DNA of 57,817 nt from Solibacillus cecembensis (GTDB taxonomy: Bacteria; Bacillota; Bacilli; Bacillales_A; Planococcaceae), in NCBI RefSeq assembly GCF_001439635.1, contig NZ_LMBZ01000026.1, positions 1 to 57,817 of the forward strand, written 5' to 3'. This document shows positions 26,990-34,633 of this stretch, piece by piece (within the stretch, counting starts at the first letter, position 1; every line of letters starts with the position of its first letter). The notes under the pieces are model-generated. The model did not search any database, had not been told where the DNA came from, and saw only the letters and a list, made by a program, of their open reading frames with translations. The translations under genes were made by a program, and so were the position numbers.

Positions 26990-27652
26990 CTATCGTTTAT
27001 CTATTTTTCTTGCCACAGTCATTCCAATGATTTGAATGAGCTGTACAAGAAGTATCATAATGATGATCATATACATCATAAGATCCGTTCGGAATTGCTG
27101 ATAGCCATAGCGGATCGCAAAGTCCCCAATGCCTCCACCACCTACGACACCCATTATCGTTGAATAGGAAATAAAACTAATGGTCGAAGTTGTCAAACCA
27201 AGCACAAGACCTGATCGTGCCTCAACATATAAAAACTTGAAAATGATTGCGTTTACAGAAGCACCCATCGAAATTGCTGCTTCTATGACCCCTTTAGGCA
27301 CATCCAGTAACGATTGTTCAACTAAACGTGAATAATGCGCAATCGCGATAATCGCCAATGGGACAATCGCTGCAGTCGTACCAATGGCTGTTCCCACGAG
27401 CAAACGTGTAAATGGAATTAAAAAGACGACTAATAATAAAAACGGGAACGATCGGATAATGTTAACGAGCAAATTAAGTACAGTATGGACTAATTTGTTC
27501 TCTAACACTTTTCCTTTTTGACATAGAAACAGCAATGTTCCAACCGGTAAACCGACTAAAACAGCTGCGACTATAGAAGCACCAACCATTATGAATGTTT
27601 CTAAAATGGCTTGTACAATTTCTGCTTGATACTGAATGAGTACATCCGGCAT
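26990..27652 (-). CDS. metI: Methionine ABC transporter permease
   Basis: A 220-residue permease with five to six TM segments. The EAA-type coupling loop is visible (ISMGASVNAIIFKFLYVEA), along with the characteristic RSFPFLLLVVFLIPFTR stretch of MetI. It starts 3 bp after the metN stop codon, as part of a tight operon. It forms the membrane channel of the importer. Confidence 0.93.
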   Translation of the reverse strand: MPDVLIQYQAEIVQAILETFIMVGASIVAAVLVGLPVGTLLFLCQKGKVLENKLVHTVLNLLVNIIRSFPFLLLVVFLIPFTRLLVGTAIGTTAAIVPLAIIAIAHYSRLVEQSLLDVPKGVIEAAISMGASVNAIIFKFLYVEARSGLVLGLTTSTISFISYSTIMGVVGGGGIGDFAIRYGYQQFRTDLMMYMIIIMILLVQLIQIIGMTVARKIDKR

Positions 27653-27655
27653 AAG

Positions 27656-28393
27656 TTATTCGCCCCCCATTCGTAAAGCGTCTACAAACGACTGCGGATG
27701 GGCTTCAATCGTATGAATCCCTAATGGCATAATGTCGACTGTTTCATATAATTGCCCTTCTGAAAGAACGCTTACACGGGTACAAATGCTTTTAATAACA
27801 TCCATTTCATGACTGACGATTATAATGGTCACGCCAAATGTTTGATTGATTGACTGTAAAACCGATAAAATCTCATTCGTTGTAGAAGGATCAAGTGATG
27901 AAGTCGGCTCATCGCATAATAAAATCGTTGGATTGTTTGCAATGGCACGAGCAATCGCAACACGCTGTTTTTGCCCGCCACTCAGTTGTGCAGGATATTT
28001 ATGCTGCATCGCTTCTAAACCGACAAACTTCAGGCATTCCTCTACCCTAGCCTTCCGCTCGCTTTTCGGGAAATTTGCAAGCTCTAAGGCAATTTCGATA
28101 TTTTTATAGACAGATTTATTTGCAACAAGATTAAATTGCTGAAAGATCATCCCAATCGATTTCCGTGCCTCTCGTAGCTTTGCATTCGATAAATTCGTTA
28201 AGCTTTTTCCTTCTATGAACACATCTCCAGTAGTTGGACGTTCTAACAAATTCATCATACGCAACAATGTAGACTTTCCCGCGCCACTTGGACCAATTAA
28301 ACCGTAAATATCCCCTTTTTGAATGGTTAATGATACGTCTTGAATGGCCATTTCGTTATTAAACTTTTTACTTACCGTTTTTAATTGAATCAT
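27656..28393 (-). CDS. metN: Methionine ABC transporter ATPase without NIL domain
   Basis: A 245-residue ATPase with Walker A GPSGAGKST (residues ~34-42), Q-loop FQQFNL, signature LSGGQKQRVAIARA, Walker B ILLCDEPTSSLD and the switch His in SHEMD. It ends shortly after the nucleotide-binding domain. Most Firmicutes MetN proteins are about 340 residues and have a C-terminal NIL/ACT domain that binds methionine and shuts the pump (trans-inhibition); that domain is missing here. The metI and metQ partners identify it as the methionine system. The stop codon is clean, and the 3 bp before metI leave no room for a lost domain, so this is a natural short form. Confidence 0.88.
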   Translation of the reverse strand: MIQLKTVSKKFNNEMAIQDVSLTIQKGDIYGLIGPSGAGKSTLLRMMNLLERPTTGDVFIEGKSLTNLSNAKLREARKSIGMIFQQFNLVANKSVYKNIEIALELANFPKSERKARVEECLKFVGLEAMQHKYPAQLSGGQKQRVAIARAIANNPTILLCDEPTSSLDPSTTNEILSVLQSINQTFGVTIIIVSHEMDVIKSICTRVSVLSEGQLYETVDIMPLGIHTIEAHPQSFVDALRMGGE

Positions 28394-28437
28394 AAGAAAT
28401 CCCTACCTATGTATTGACTTTCTTCACACCGATTTTA

Positions 28438-28465
28438 AGTATACCGGTTTTAATTGAAATTGAAA
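28438..28465 (-). promoter_or_regulatory. Possible metNIQ promoter
   Basis: On the minus strand, TTTCAA, 16-bp spacer, TATACT lies 45-70 bp before metN. I see no SAM-I riboswitch or T-box in 28394-28700, unlike metA. Confidence 0.4.
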
Positions 28466-28714
28466 GCAATATTCATTCTTTTTGCTTATTTTTTTCACAG
28501 AAGGCGATAAAAAACCGTCTGTAATGTTGAATTAGCAACGTTTTAAGTGGATTTTTTATTATATAGAATATTCGACTAAGTCTGTAATGAAATGCGATTC
28601 AAATGAGAAATGTTGAATCGATTATAGAATGCATTTCCTTTTCCTCTAAAAACCCCCTCACACTCTTTCTGAATTTTAAAAAATATTGCATAATTAAAAG
28701 CGGAGGTGTTTGGA

Positions 28715-29485
28715 ATGATACATATCGAAAATATTCATCTTTACCGCAATGAAAAAGTCATATTGAAAGATTTCAGTTGGCACGTAGAAAAAGACCAGCA
28801 TTGGGCGATTTTAGGGTTAAATGGTTCGGGGAAAACAACTTTATTAAAAGTAATTAACGGCTATATTTGGCCAAATGCTGGAACGGTGAAAGTGCTTGGA
28901 GAAACGTATGGTAAAACGTATATTCCAAAGCTTCGAATGCGCATCGGTTGGGTAAGTAATGCGATGATTGACAATTTTAACATGCAGGACAATGCCATCG
29001 AAATTGTACTTAGTGGGATGTTTGGGGCATTGCGTTTATTTGAAGAAGTAAGTGATGCCGATATAAAGAAAGCGGTAGAGGTGATGACGCATTTTAATTG
29101 TGCTCATTTAACGAATAAAACGTTTGAGCATTTATCTCAAGGTGAAAGACAGCGCGTTCAAATTGCACGGGCAATCATGGCTAATCCTGAAATATTAATT
29201 TTGGATGAGCCTTGTGGTGGCTTAGATTTGATTGAACGAGAAAACTTGCTGCAAACGATTGAACAAATTTCAAAGCAACCAGGAGGACCGACGCTAATAT
29301 ATGTGACGCATCATGTAGAAGAAATATTACCTTGTTTTTCTCACGTTTTGCTTATGAAGGATGGTCAAGCTTACGATCAAGGTAATCGGCAAGCCCTGTT
29401 AACAGATCAGCAGTTAAGCGCCTTTTTCAATACCCCTATTCACCTTCAAATGGAACGTGATCGCACATGGGTGGCGTTGAAGTAA
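28715..29485 (+). CDS. ABC transporter ATP-binding protein (YlmA-like)
   Basis: A 256-residue stand-alone ATPase. Walker A is LGLNGSGKTT, the signature motif is LSQGERQRVQIARA, Walker B is ILILDEPCGGLD and the switch is THHVEE. The insert RMRIGWVSNAMIDNFNMQD and the EEIL-x-CFSHVLLMKDG end match YlmA/ModF-like ATPases of Bacillus. No permease gene adjoins it, so the partner and substrate are unknown. The start is the ATG at 28715 with GGAGG 8 bp upstream; an in-frame GTG at 28706 overlaps the RBS. Confidence 0.85.
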   Translation: MIHIENIHLYRNEKVILKDFSWHVEKDQHWAILGLNGSGKTTLLKVINGYIWPNAGTVKVLGETYGKTYIPKLRMRIGWVSNAMIDNFNMQDNAIEIVLSGMFGALRLFEEVSDADIKKAVEVMTHFNCAHLTNKTFEHLSQGERQRVQIARAIMANPEILILDEPCGGLDLIERENLLQTIEQISKQPGGPTLIYVTHHVEEILPCFSHVLLMKDGQAYDQGNRQALLTDQQLSAFFNTPIHLQMERDRTWVALK

Positions 29486-29500
29486 GATGAATGAAATAAA

Positions 29501-29537
29501 CTAGCTCCTATCGCTAAATTTCAGCGTTAGGAGCTAG
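29501..29537. terminator. Shared terminator hairpin
   Basis: CTAGCTCCTATCGCT pairs with AGCGTTAGGAGCTAG (one mismatch) between the convergent ATPase and metA genes. T-runs are weak on both sides. Confidence 0.65.
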
Positions 29538-29544
29538 ATTCGTT

Positions 29545-30486
29545 TTAAATATGATATTCTAATGCATCTTCAACAAAATGCCATTCATATGGTGTTTCTT
29601 GGTACACATAATAGTTCAACCAATTATAAAATAGTAAATGTGAATGCGCGCGCCAAGTGTTTTTCGGTTCTTTTTGTGGATCATTATTTGGGAAGTAATT
29701 GACTGGGACTTCTGTGGATTCTGGGTCCTTCTCAATATCACGGAAATATTCGTCTGACAGCGTCGTTGCATCGTACTCTAAATGACCGGTAATCATAATA
29801 TGCTTGTTATTTTTTGATTGGACGATGAATACACCCGCATCATCCGAGTAACTTAGCAAACGCAATTCTGGATGGGCGCGGACTTCATCAATTGAAACCG
29901 ATGTATGACGCGAATGTGGCGCGACATAATGATCGCTGAATCCACGTACTAAATCTACCGTTAAATCCGTAATGACATGTGAATAAATACCCGAGCATTT
30001 TTTCGGTAATTCAAATTTCCCAATGCCAAAGCGGTGGTATAAAGCCGCTTGTGCCCCCCAACAAATATGCATAATAGACGTGACATTTTTATCTGCCCAA
30101 TCCATAACCTCTTCAATTTCTTTCCAATAGCCAACCTCTTCAAATTCCATTTTTTCTACAGGTGCCCCTGTAATGATGAGCCCGTCATAGCGACGATGCT
30201 TAATCTCGTCGAATGTTTGATAAAACGTGTCTAAATGAGATTTCGATACATTTTTTGATTCGTATGTAGCTGTATTTAAAAATGTCACATTCACTTGCAG
30301 TGGTGTATTACCAAGTAAGCGTAAAAGTTGTAGCTCCGTTTTTTCCTTTTCTGGCATTAAATTAAACACTAAAATATTTAACGGACGAATTTGTTGTGTT
30401 TTCGCGCGATCTTCTTCCATAACGAAAATCTTCTCTTGTCGCAGCAACTCCCCAGCTGGCAGTTGTTTTTGAATGTTAATAGGCAT
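29545..30486 (-). CDS. metA: Homoserine O-acetyltransferase (MetA family)
   Basis: A 313-residue MetA-family acyltransferase, first step of methionine synthesis from homoserine. The nucleophile is Cys142 in HICWGAQAALYH, and the catalytic His and Glu follow in TGHLEYD. Residue 111 is Glu (APVEKMEF). From published work on Bacillus MetA, Glu111 selects acetyl-CoA while Gly selects succinyl-CoA, so the product should be O-acetylhomoserine despite the family's 'succinyltransferase' label. The start is the ATG at 30486 with GGGGGAACGAGC upstream. The gene is preceded by a SAM-I riboswitch. Confidence 0.94.
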   Translation of the reverse strand: MPINIQKQLPAGELLRQEKIFVMEEDRAKTQQIRPLNILVFNLMPEKEKTELQLLRLLGNTPLQVNVTFLNTATYESKNVSKSHLDTFYQTFDEIKHRRYDGLIITGAPVEKMEFEEVGYWKEIEEVMDWADKNVTSIMHICWGAQAALYHRFGIGKFELPKKCSGIYSHVITDLTVDLVRGFSDHYVAPHSRHTSVSIDEVRAHPELRLLSYSDDAGVFIVQSKNNKHIMITGHLEYDATTLSDEYFRDIEKDPESTEVPVNYFPNNDPQKEPKNTWRAHSHLLFYNWLNYYVYQETPYEWHFVEDALEYHI

Positions 30487-30514
30487 GCTCGTTCCCCCAA
30501 TTTCATTGATATTA

Positions 30515-30669
30515 AACAAAAATCCCTCATTCCAGAAAAAGAATGAGGGACCCTAAGTTCGCTCTTATCTTTCAAGGGAAAATCCCTTGCTGGAAGTAGC
30601 ACCTTTCTAATAAAAATTAGAGGTTGCTGAAGCTTCACCGGGCCAATCCCCTCCGCTTCTCTGGATAAG
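30515..30669 (-). promoter_or_regulatory. SAM-I riboswitch (S-box) of metA
   Basis: On the minus strand the leader starts CTTATCCAGAGAAGCGGAGG, then has the core GGCCCGGTGAAGCTTCAGCA and GAAAGGTGCTACTTCCAGCA blocks, and GATAAGA. These are the conserved S-box elements. An intrinsic terminator (CCCTCATTC/GAATGAGGG plus T-run, 30515-30549) ends just before the metA RBS. SAM binding should stop transcription. Confidence 0.95.
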
Positions 30670-30688
30670 TCTTATATAATTGTTAAAC

Positions 30689-30717
30689 ATCGTAACATGG
30701 ATTTGAGAATTTTGCAA
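30689..30717 (-). promoter_or_regulatory. metA promoter
   Basis: On the minus strand, TTGCAA, 17-bp spacer, TACGAT, about 20 bp before the riboswitch. 30718-30976 holds no gene. Confidence 0.6.
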
Positions 30718-31009
30718 TAATTCTTAAAAATATGTTTAAATGCATGTCCGGTTATAATGTTGAGGGATTATAGAATGCTAATTAATTTGCTATCCCATGA
30801 TTTACAGGGGTTTTGACATAGATTGACCAAGTTACCTTGTAGACCTTATCGGCTCGCCTGTGGAAACAATCAATCTTTTTTGTTACTCTTACACATCTAT
30901 CACGCGCCAATATTTGGAAGTATGTTACACTTCAATGAAACGACTGATTATTCAGTTATTCGATTAACGGTGCAGTTTGGCAGAACAAGATAAGGTAAAG
31001 GGGCGTTAT

Positions 31010-31522
31010 ATGAAACGGAATATTATTATTTTTACTACAATAGGAATTATTTTTCTATTATTGGCGTTTTCATTTAACCATACTTTTGCTCGCTCATATC
31101 ATCATACATTTACGAAAACAACAGATTTAAGTAAGGAAAACATTGAAGGTTTGTTTGTAAATGATGATTTTTATAGCAAAGAAATAACAAAAACATATGG
31201 GGAAAAGACAGAACAAAGTAGAAATGTAAAGGGTTATGATTATTTTGAGTTAAAGAAAGGCATTGAATTAGCAGTAAATGAAACAGGTGAAATTACGAGA
31301 TTTATTATAACTGACAGCAATATAGAAACTATAAAGGGAATAAAAATTAGTGACAAAAGGGAGGAAGTAATAAAAGCATATGGAAAAAATCATTATTTCC
31401 GTTCAGAACAAGGAGCAAATATTATCGGCTATGTCGATAAAAAAAGAAATACTTCTATAGAATTTTGGTTTTATAACGCTATAGTTGAATTTTATAAACT
31501 TGATAATAAATCAATGAAATAA
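31010..31522 (+). CDS. Hypothetical membrane-anchored/secreted protein
   Basis: A 170-residue protein with an N-terminal signal or anchor (KRNIIIFTTIGIIFLLLAF, after MK) and a soluble outer domain. The C-terminal half, with a KGIKISDKREEVIKAYGKNH stretch, resembles a repeat seen in Bacillus outer-surface proteins in which a 'G-x-SKEEVIKAYG' turn precedes a beta-strand. No catalytic motif is visible. The start is the ATG at 31010 with AAAGGGGCGTTAT; 11 codons upstream are in frame but lack an RBS. It sits just left of a Tn3-type remnant and is not disrupted by it. Function is unknown. Confidence 0.65.
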   Translation: MKRNIIIFTTIGIIFLLLAFSFNHTFARSYHHTFTKTTDLSKENIEGLFVNDDFYSKEITKTYGEKTEQSRNVKGYDYFELKKGIELAVNETGEITRFIITDSNIETIKGIKISDKREEVIKAYGKNHYFRSEQGANIIGYVDKKRNTSIEFWFYNAIVEFYKLDNKSMK

Positions 31523-31597
31523 AAGTGATTTATTTAATTTACTACTGGGGTAGCGTCAGGAAAATGCGGTTTTACAACGAAAAGGGAATTCCAAATT

Positions 31598-31646
31598 AAA
31601 AAGCCCAACTTCTCTGCAAATCAAAATAGAGAAATTGAGCTTTTTA
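31598..31646. terminator. Intrinsic terminator of the DJ-1/PfpI operon
   Basis: An imperfect stem (AAAAAGC..TTCTCT with AGAGAA..GCTTTTT), with T-runs on both strands, just beyond the minus-strand stop codon. Confidence 0.75.
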
Positions 31647-31656
31647 GTTATTTCAT

Positions 31657-32289
31657 TCATTCATTTATTGAATTCATTAATTGGAAGAAGTATTCAAGTT
31701 TATGAGTCTTATTTAGATTATACCATGAGTGTAATGCATCTGGTGTAAATACATCTATTTTTTTCAGTACCTCCATTGCAAATTCCAGAGGAGCTATTCC
31801 TGATGCAGTAACTAAATTCGCATCAGATACCGCACATCCCAACTCATAGAACTTTTCCCCTTTATAGTTAGGACATACCATTTTAGTATATTCTAAGTTA
31901 TTACTTGTATGCTTTCTAGTATCCAAGTATCCCATATTCGCGAGGGCATCCGTTGCACCACAAATTGCAGCAACAATAGTGCCGAGTTTTAAAGCTTGGC
32001 CAATTCTCTCCAAGATAGGTTGATGAATTTCTTCACTCCAAGTAGTCCCTCCTGGTAAAATTAAAAGATCTTTACTCTCAAGAATACATTCATCAAGGGA
32101 AATATCTGGTTTTATGCTCAGTCCTCCCATAGTAGTAATCATTTCTTTATTAGCTCCTACTGTAGTTACTTTTAAAGGTGCTAAATCTTTTTTGAAATAT
32201 CTTCCTGAGTTTAGTTCAGCAATTAAATATCCATATTCCCAGTCCGACATTGTATTAAATACATATAGAAAAACTTTTTTTGTTTGCAT
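31657..32289 (-). CDS. DJ-1/PfpI family (class I glutamine amidotransferase-like) protein
   Basis: A 210-residue DJ-1/PfpI-type protein similar to Bacillus YdeA. The nucleophile elbow is AAICGATDALA with Cys about residue 111, and the following LDTRKHTSNN segment is typical of the family. DLLILPGGTTW precedes it. Relatives act as deglycases, chaperones, proteases or stress proteins; which applies here cannot be told. The start is the ATG at 32289 with GGAG 11 bp upstream. It lies 74 bp downstream of a WYL regulator inside a Tn3-type remnant, so it is a passenger gene, probably controlled by that regulator. Confidence 0.82.
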   Translation of the reverse strand: MQTKKVFLYVFNTMSDWEYGYLIAELNSGRYFKKDLAPLKVTTVGANKEMITTMGGLSIKPDISLDECILESKDLLILPGGTTWSEEIHQPILERIGQALKLGTIVAAICGATDALANMGYLDTRKHTSNNLEYTKMVCPNYKGEKFYELGCAVSDANLVTASGIAPLEFAMEVLKKIDVFTPDALHSWYNLNKTHKLEYFFQLMNSINE

Positions 32290-32363
32290 CCAATAACACT
32301 CCAATCACAATTGATAAAGCTATTATAAGATAACTTCCCTGACAGTTAACGTCAGGGAAGTTA

Positions 32364-33326
32364 TCATACTTGATGAAATTTTATTAATTCCGACAGAACT
32401 TCAATAATTCTTTTCTTAAGACTTATTGGCTCAATAACTTTAATAGGTTTATTGTACGGTAAAAGTAAATAAGGTACATATGTATGAACAATATCTTTTT
32501 CAAGAAGAAAAACTGCTTGATTTGAAGTCCGTTCTTGTAAATAATGTCCTAAAAACCAATGTTGGCAAATATCAGCCAATACACTTTGATCCCCATTAAT
32601 AACCAAAGAAATAATCCCTTCCTTATCTTCTATAGTTGGAACGAGATTTTTTATAAAAAAGTCACGTGCTGAAAAATTTTCTGGCCGGTTAAACTTATTT
32701 TCGGTTAGCATTAGACTTTCAATTCGATCTACTCTAAAACTACGGATATCATTCCTAAGATGACAAAATCCGATCACATACCACTTATTATTCCAAAAGA
32801 TAATTCTGTACGGATCGACCAATCTATAATTTAATTGCTTTTCGCCACTTTTATGGTAAAGAATTTTTACTGAGTACCCTTCAGCTACGGACTGCTCCAA
32901 CTCCTTCAAAAAAGGTTCTATAGAGAGTGAACTTAATCGACTTATTACTTCAAGACTAGTTAAATGTTGGTTTATCTTTGTTTCCTGCTCTTGATTTGAG
33001 TATTTACTTAGTTTTGAAATGGCCCTATTGAGTGCTTCACCTCCATAATATCCGGCTTCTTCTGCAAAAACAGCAGCGTGAAATAGTGATGTTTGCTCCT
33101 CAAAATCAAAAAAAAGAGGAGCCTCAATAAAATTGTTCAATAAAGTGTATCCACCGTTATGTCCTGGTTCTGAAATTATAGGTACGCCACTTGTTGAAAG
33201 TGTATCAATATAACGATACACAGTCCTTATATTCATCTCTAACTTTTCTGAAATTTGTTTTGCAGTAATTTTTTCACCTGAACGAAGCATCCATAGAATC
33301 GCTAACATATTGTCAATTTTAGGCAT
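32364..33326 (-). CDS. YafY-type HTH/WYL-domain transcriptional regulator
   Basis: A 320-residue regulator. An N-terminal HTH_11 winged helix (ITAKQISEKLEMNIRTVYRY, residues ~18-37) is followed by the EPGHNGGYTL wing. The WYL domain (about 140-225) has NKWYVIGFCHLRNDIRSFRV, the WYL/RxFR signature, and a WCX-like C-terminal extension follows. WYL proteins sense ligands such as nucleotides or ssDNA and often regulate mobile or stress genes. The start is the ATG at 33326 with GAGGTGGGATTAT. It overlaps by 8 bp the end of a short upstream frame. Confidence 0.88.
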   Translation of the reverse strand: MPKIDNMLAILWMLRSGEKITAKQISEKLEMNIRTVYRYIDTLSTSGVPIISEPGHNGGYTLLNNFIEAPLFFDFEEQTSLFHAAVFAEEAGYYGGEALNRAISKLSKYSNQEQETKINQHLTSLEVISRLSSLSIEPFLKELEQSVAEGYSVKILYHKSGEKQLNYRLVDPYRIIFWNNKWYVIGFCHLRNDIRSFRVDRIESLMLTENKFNRPENFSARDFFIKNLVPTIEDKEGIISLVINGDQSVLADICQHWFLGHYLQERTSNQAVFLLEKDIVHTYVPYLLLPYNKPIKVIEPISLKKRIIEVLSELIKFHQV

Positions 33327-33492
33327 ATAATCCCACCTCTATATGAATTTTATTTTCTGTTATATATTCCCAATTTTTTCGGTATAACTCATCAACCGTT
33401 TCTTTCAGATAGCTTTCTATATAATGAGGCCCTAGACACCAATGTAATTTCACAAATTTATCAATGCTGTAATTATTTGAAATACTCTTCAC
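33319..33492 (-). CDS. Short ORF upstream of the WYL regulator
   Basis: A 57-codon frame opening with GTG (VKSISNNYSIDKFVKLHW) and ending KIHIEVGLYA, overlapping the WYL start by 8 bp. TTAGGTGAAGAG may be a weak RBS. Its neighbour is a dead tnpA tail in the opposite direction, with which it overlaps slightly. I do not recognise it; it may be the end of a deleted gene. Confidence 0.35.
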   Translation of the reverse strand: MKSISNNYSIDKFVKLHWCLGPHYIESYLKETVDELYRKNWEYITENKIHIEVGLYA

Positions 33493-33660
33493 CTAACAAC
33501 AGCAGTTGAAAATAAAAAACGGACAGGTAGTTTTAATGAAGATTTGTTACACCATATGCCGCCCTTAGGTTGGGAACATATTAATTTACTAGGAGAATAC
33601 CATTTTAACTCAGAGAAAGTAGTCTTATTAGATTCTTTAAGACCACTAAAACTTTCTTAA
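33481..33660 (+). pseudogene. tnpA: 3' tail of a Tn3-family transposase
   Basis: Sixty codons on the plus strand include NEDLLHHMPPLGWEHINLLG and FNSEKVVLLDSLRPLKLS, and then stop inside the terminal repeat. The P-L-x-W-E-H-I-N-L-x-G-x-Y block followed by an RPL end is the C-terminus of Tn3-family DDE transposases. The other ~930 residues are gone, replaced by the passenger genes. Confidence 0.75.
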
Positions 33661-33778
33661 CGTTGTAAATCCGCATTTTCCTGACGCTACCCCTATTTAA
33701 CTTTCCATTCAAATTTTAATGTTTTCTCCCCGAAAAACGAATCCATTATCAACTAACAGGGGCTTTAATTTAATAAGG

Positions 33779-33827
33779 AAAGGACTTACACATATGATTA
33801 ATTTCATATATGCAAGTCCTTTTGTTA
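33779..33827. terminator. Hairpin after the helicase module
   Basis: AAAGGACTT...ATATG pairs with CATAT...AAGTCCTTT. It is located where the minus-strand two-gene module should terminate; the T-run is short. Confidence 0.5.
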
Positions 33828-33910
33828 TGCTATTATCCTCTGTAACAATGATTAGCTATGTTCTTTTAGCTCTTTTACCAATTTTCCTTCTCATGCGTAA
33901 AAAGAATTGA
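33794..33910 (+). CDS. Possible 38-residue hydrophobic peptide
   Basis: MINFIYASPFVMLLSSVTMI and 18 more residues ending LLMRKKN: one TM segment and a basic tail. AAGGAAAGGA lies ~11 bp upstream. Its start lies in a hairpin (33779-33827, AAAGGACTT with AAGTCCTTT), and its end overlaps the opposite gene, so it may be chance. Confidence 0.3.
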   Translation: MINFIYASPFVMLLSSVTMISYVLLALLPIFLLMRKKN

Positions 33911-34618
33911 AGCCACGTGTGTATCCCATTCATTTGTTAATGTGTTATAGGCTCGAACATCATGCCGCTCTTCCTTTTGATCATAAAGGACAAAACATAG
34001 CACGGGCACATCATTAATTTGAATGGATTCGGTTGCATGGATGGACGTAATAAACGTTTGCGCTTCGTCTTCTGCAAGTTCATTGGATTGTTCGAGAGCT
34101 TGCAATTGCTCGACTAACATCGCTTCATCAAGTGCACCGATTTCCTCTGAATCCATGTATGGAAAACTATCAGGAAACTGTTCGATATCTAATAATGTCT
34201 CGATATCCCCTTGTAATATGCCCTTATGCAACGCGCTATATTGTAAGTGACGCGACACAAGCGGCAATTCTTCTTCAAAAATACCAGCTTGTAATTGCGC
34301 AATCCCTTTTGCTGTTAATGTGTAATGCTCTTCCTTTTGAATCATTTGAAGATGCATCATTTTATTCGTTAAATCATGAATGAAAAGCGGCTCCACTAAT
34401 AAAATATCCGCTAAAATCGCAGGGCTTTGCAGTTTCGCTTTTTGAAAGGAGATCAACATCATTTTCATTAAAATATCCATCGCGTTGCGTACGACTGGAT
34501 GATAACTAACTTCCAGCGTATGGACGGGAATCGAATACTGCAGTTGTTTTTTGATTTCAAAGTTAGGATTTTGCAGGAGCTCTTTTGCTAACTTTTCTTG
34601 GAATGCGTGTAAATCCAT
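33875..34618 (-). CDS. Hypothetical partner protein of the coiled-coil helicase
   Basis: A 247-residue soluble protein of unknown family. The first ~120 residues are helical, and the middle (PLFIHDLTNKMMHLQMIQ, then HYTLTAKGIAQLQAG) reads like a winged-helix module with a 'LTAKG' wing. An acidic linker follows (about 140-190, DSEEIGALDEAMLVEQLQ), then a beta-rich C-terminus (VPVLCFVLYDQKEERHDV). There is no catalytic motif or membrane segment. The start at 34618 has AAGGAGCGGAAAA. It follows the helicase gene after only 15 bp, so the two are made together and probably work together. Confidence 0.75.
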   Translation of the reverse strand: MDLHAFQEKLAKELLQNPNFEIKKQLQYSIPVHTLEVSYHPVVRNAMDILMKMMLISFQKAKLQSPAILADILLVEPLFIHDLTNKMMHLQMIQKEEHYTLTAKGIAQLQAGIFEEELPLVSRHLQYSALHKGILQGDIETLLDIEQFPDSFPYMDSEEIGALDEAMLVEQLQALEQSNELAEDEAQTFITSIHATESIQINDVPVLCFVLYDQKEERHDVRAYNTLTNEWDTHVASILFTHEKENW

Positions 34619-34633
34619 TTTTCCGCTCCTTTT

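Larger units (their letters stand above)
31547..33693. mobile_element. Tn3-family (Tn1546-type) transposon remnant with passenger genes
   Basis: The outer ends are inverted copies of GGGGTAGCGTCAGGAAAATG. The right copy (33656-33693) extends to 38 bp and matches my memory of the Tn1546 inverted repeat. The left copy (31547-31584) diverges after base 23. The right end overlaps the stop codon of a tnpA remnant, as usual in Tn3 elements. Inside are a DJ-1/PfpI gene and a WYL regulator. Flanks (CTACT left, TATTT right) show no 5-bp target duplication. No resolvase or intact transposase is present, so the element could only move in trans. Confidence 0.8.

Noticed and set aside
28394..28700. SAM-I riboswitch or T-box before metNIQ
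   Set aside because: I looked for the S-box core blocks and T-box sequence on the minus strand and found neither; only a possible promoter is visible.
31542..33698. 5-bp target duplication around the Tn3-type remnant
   Set aside because: CTACT and TATTT differ, so there is no direct sign of simple transposition of this shell.
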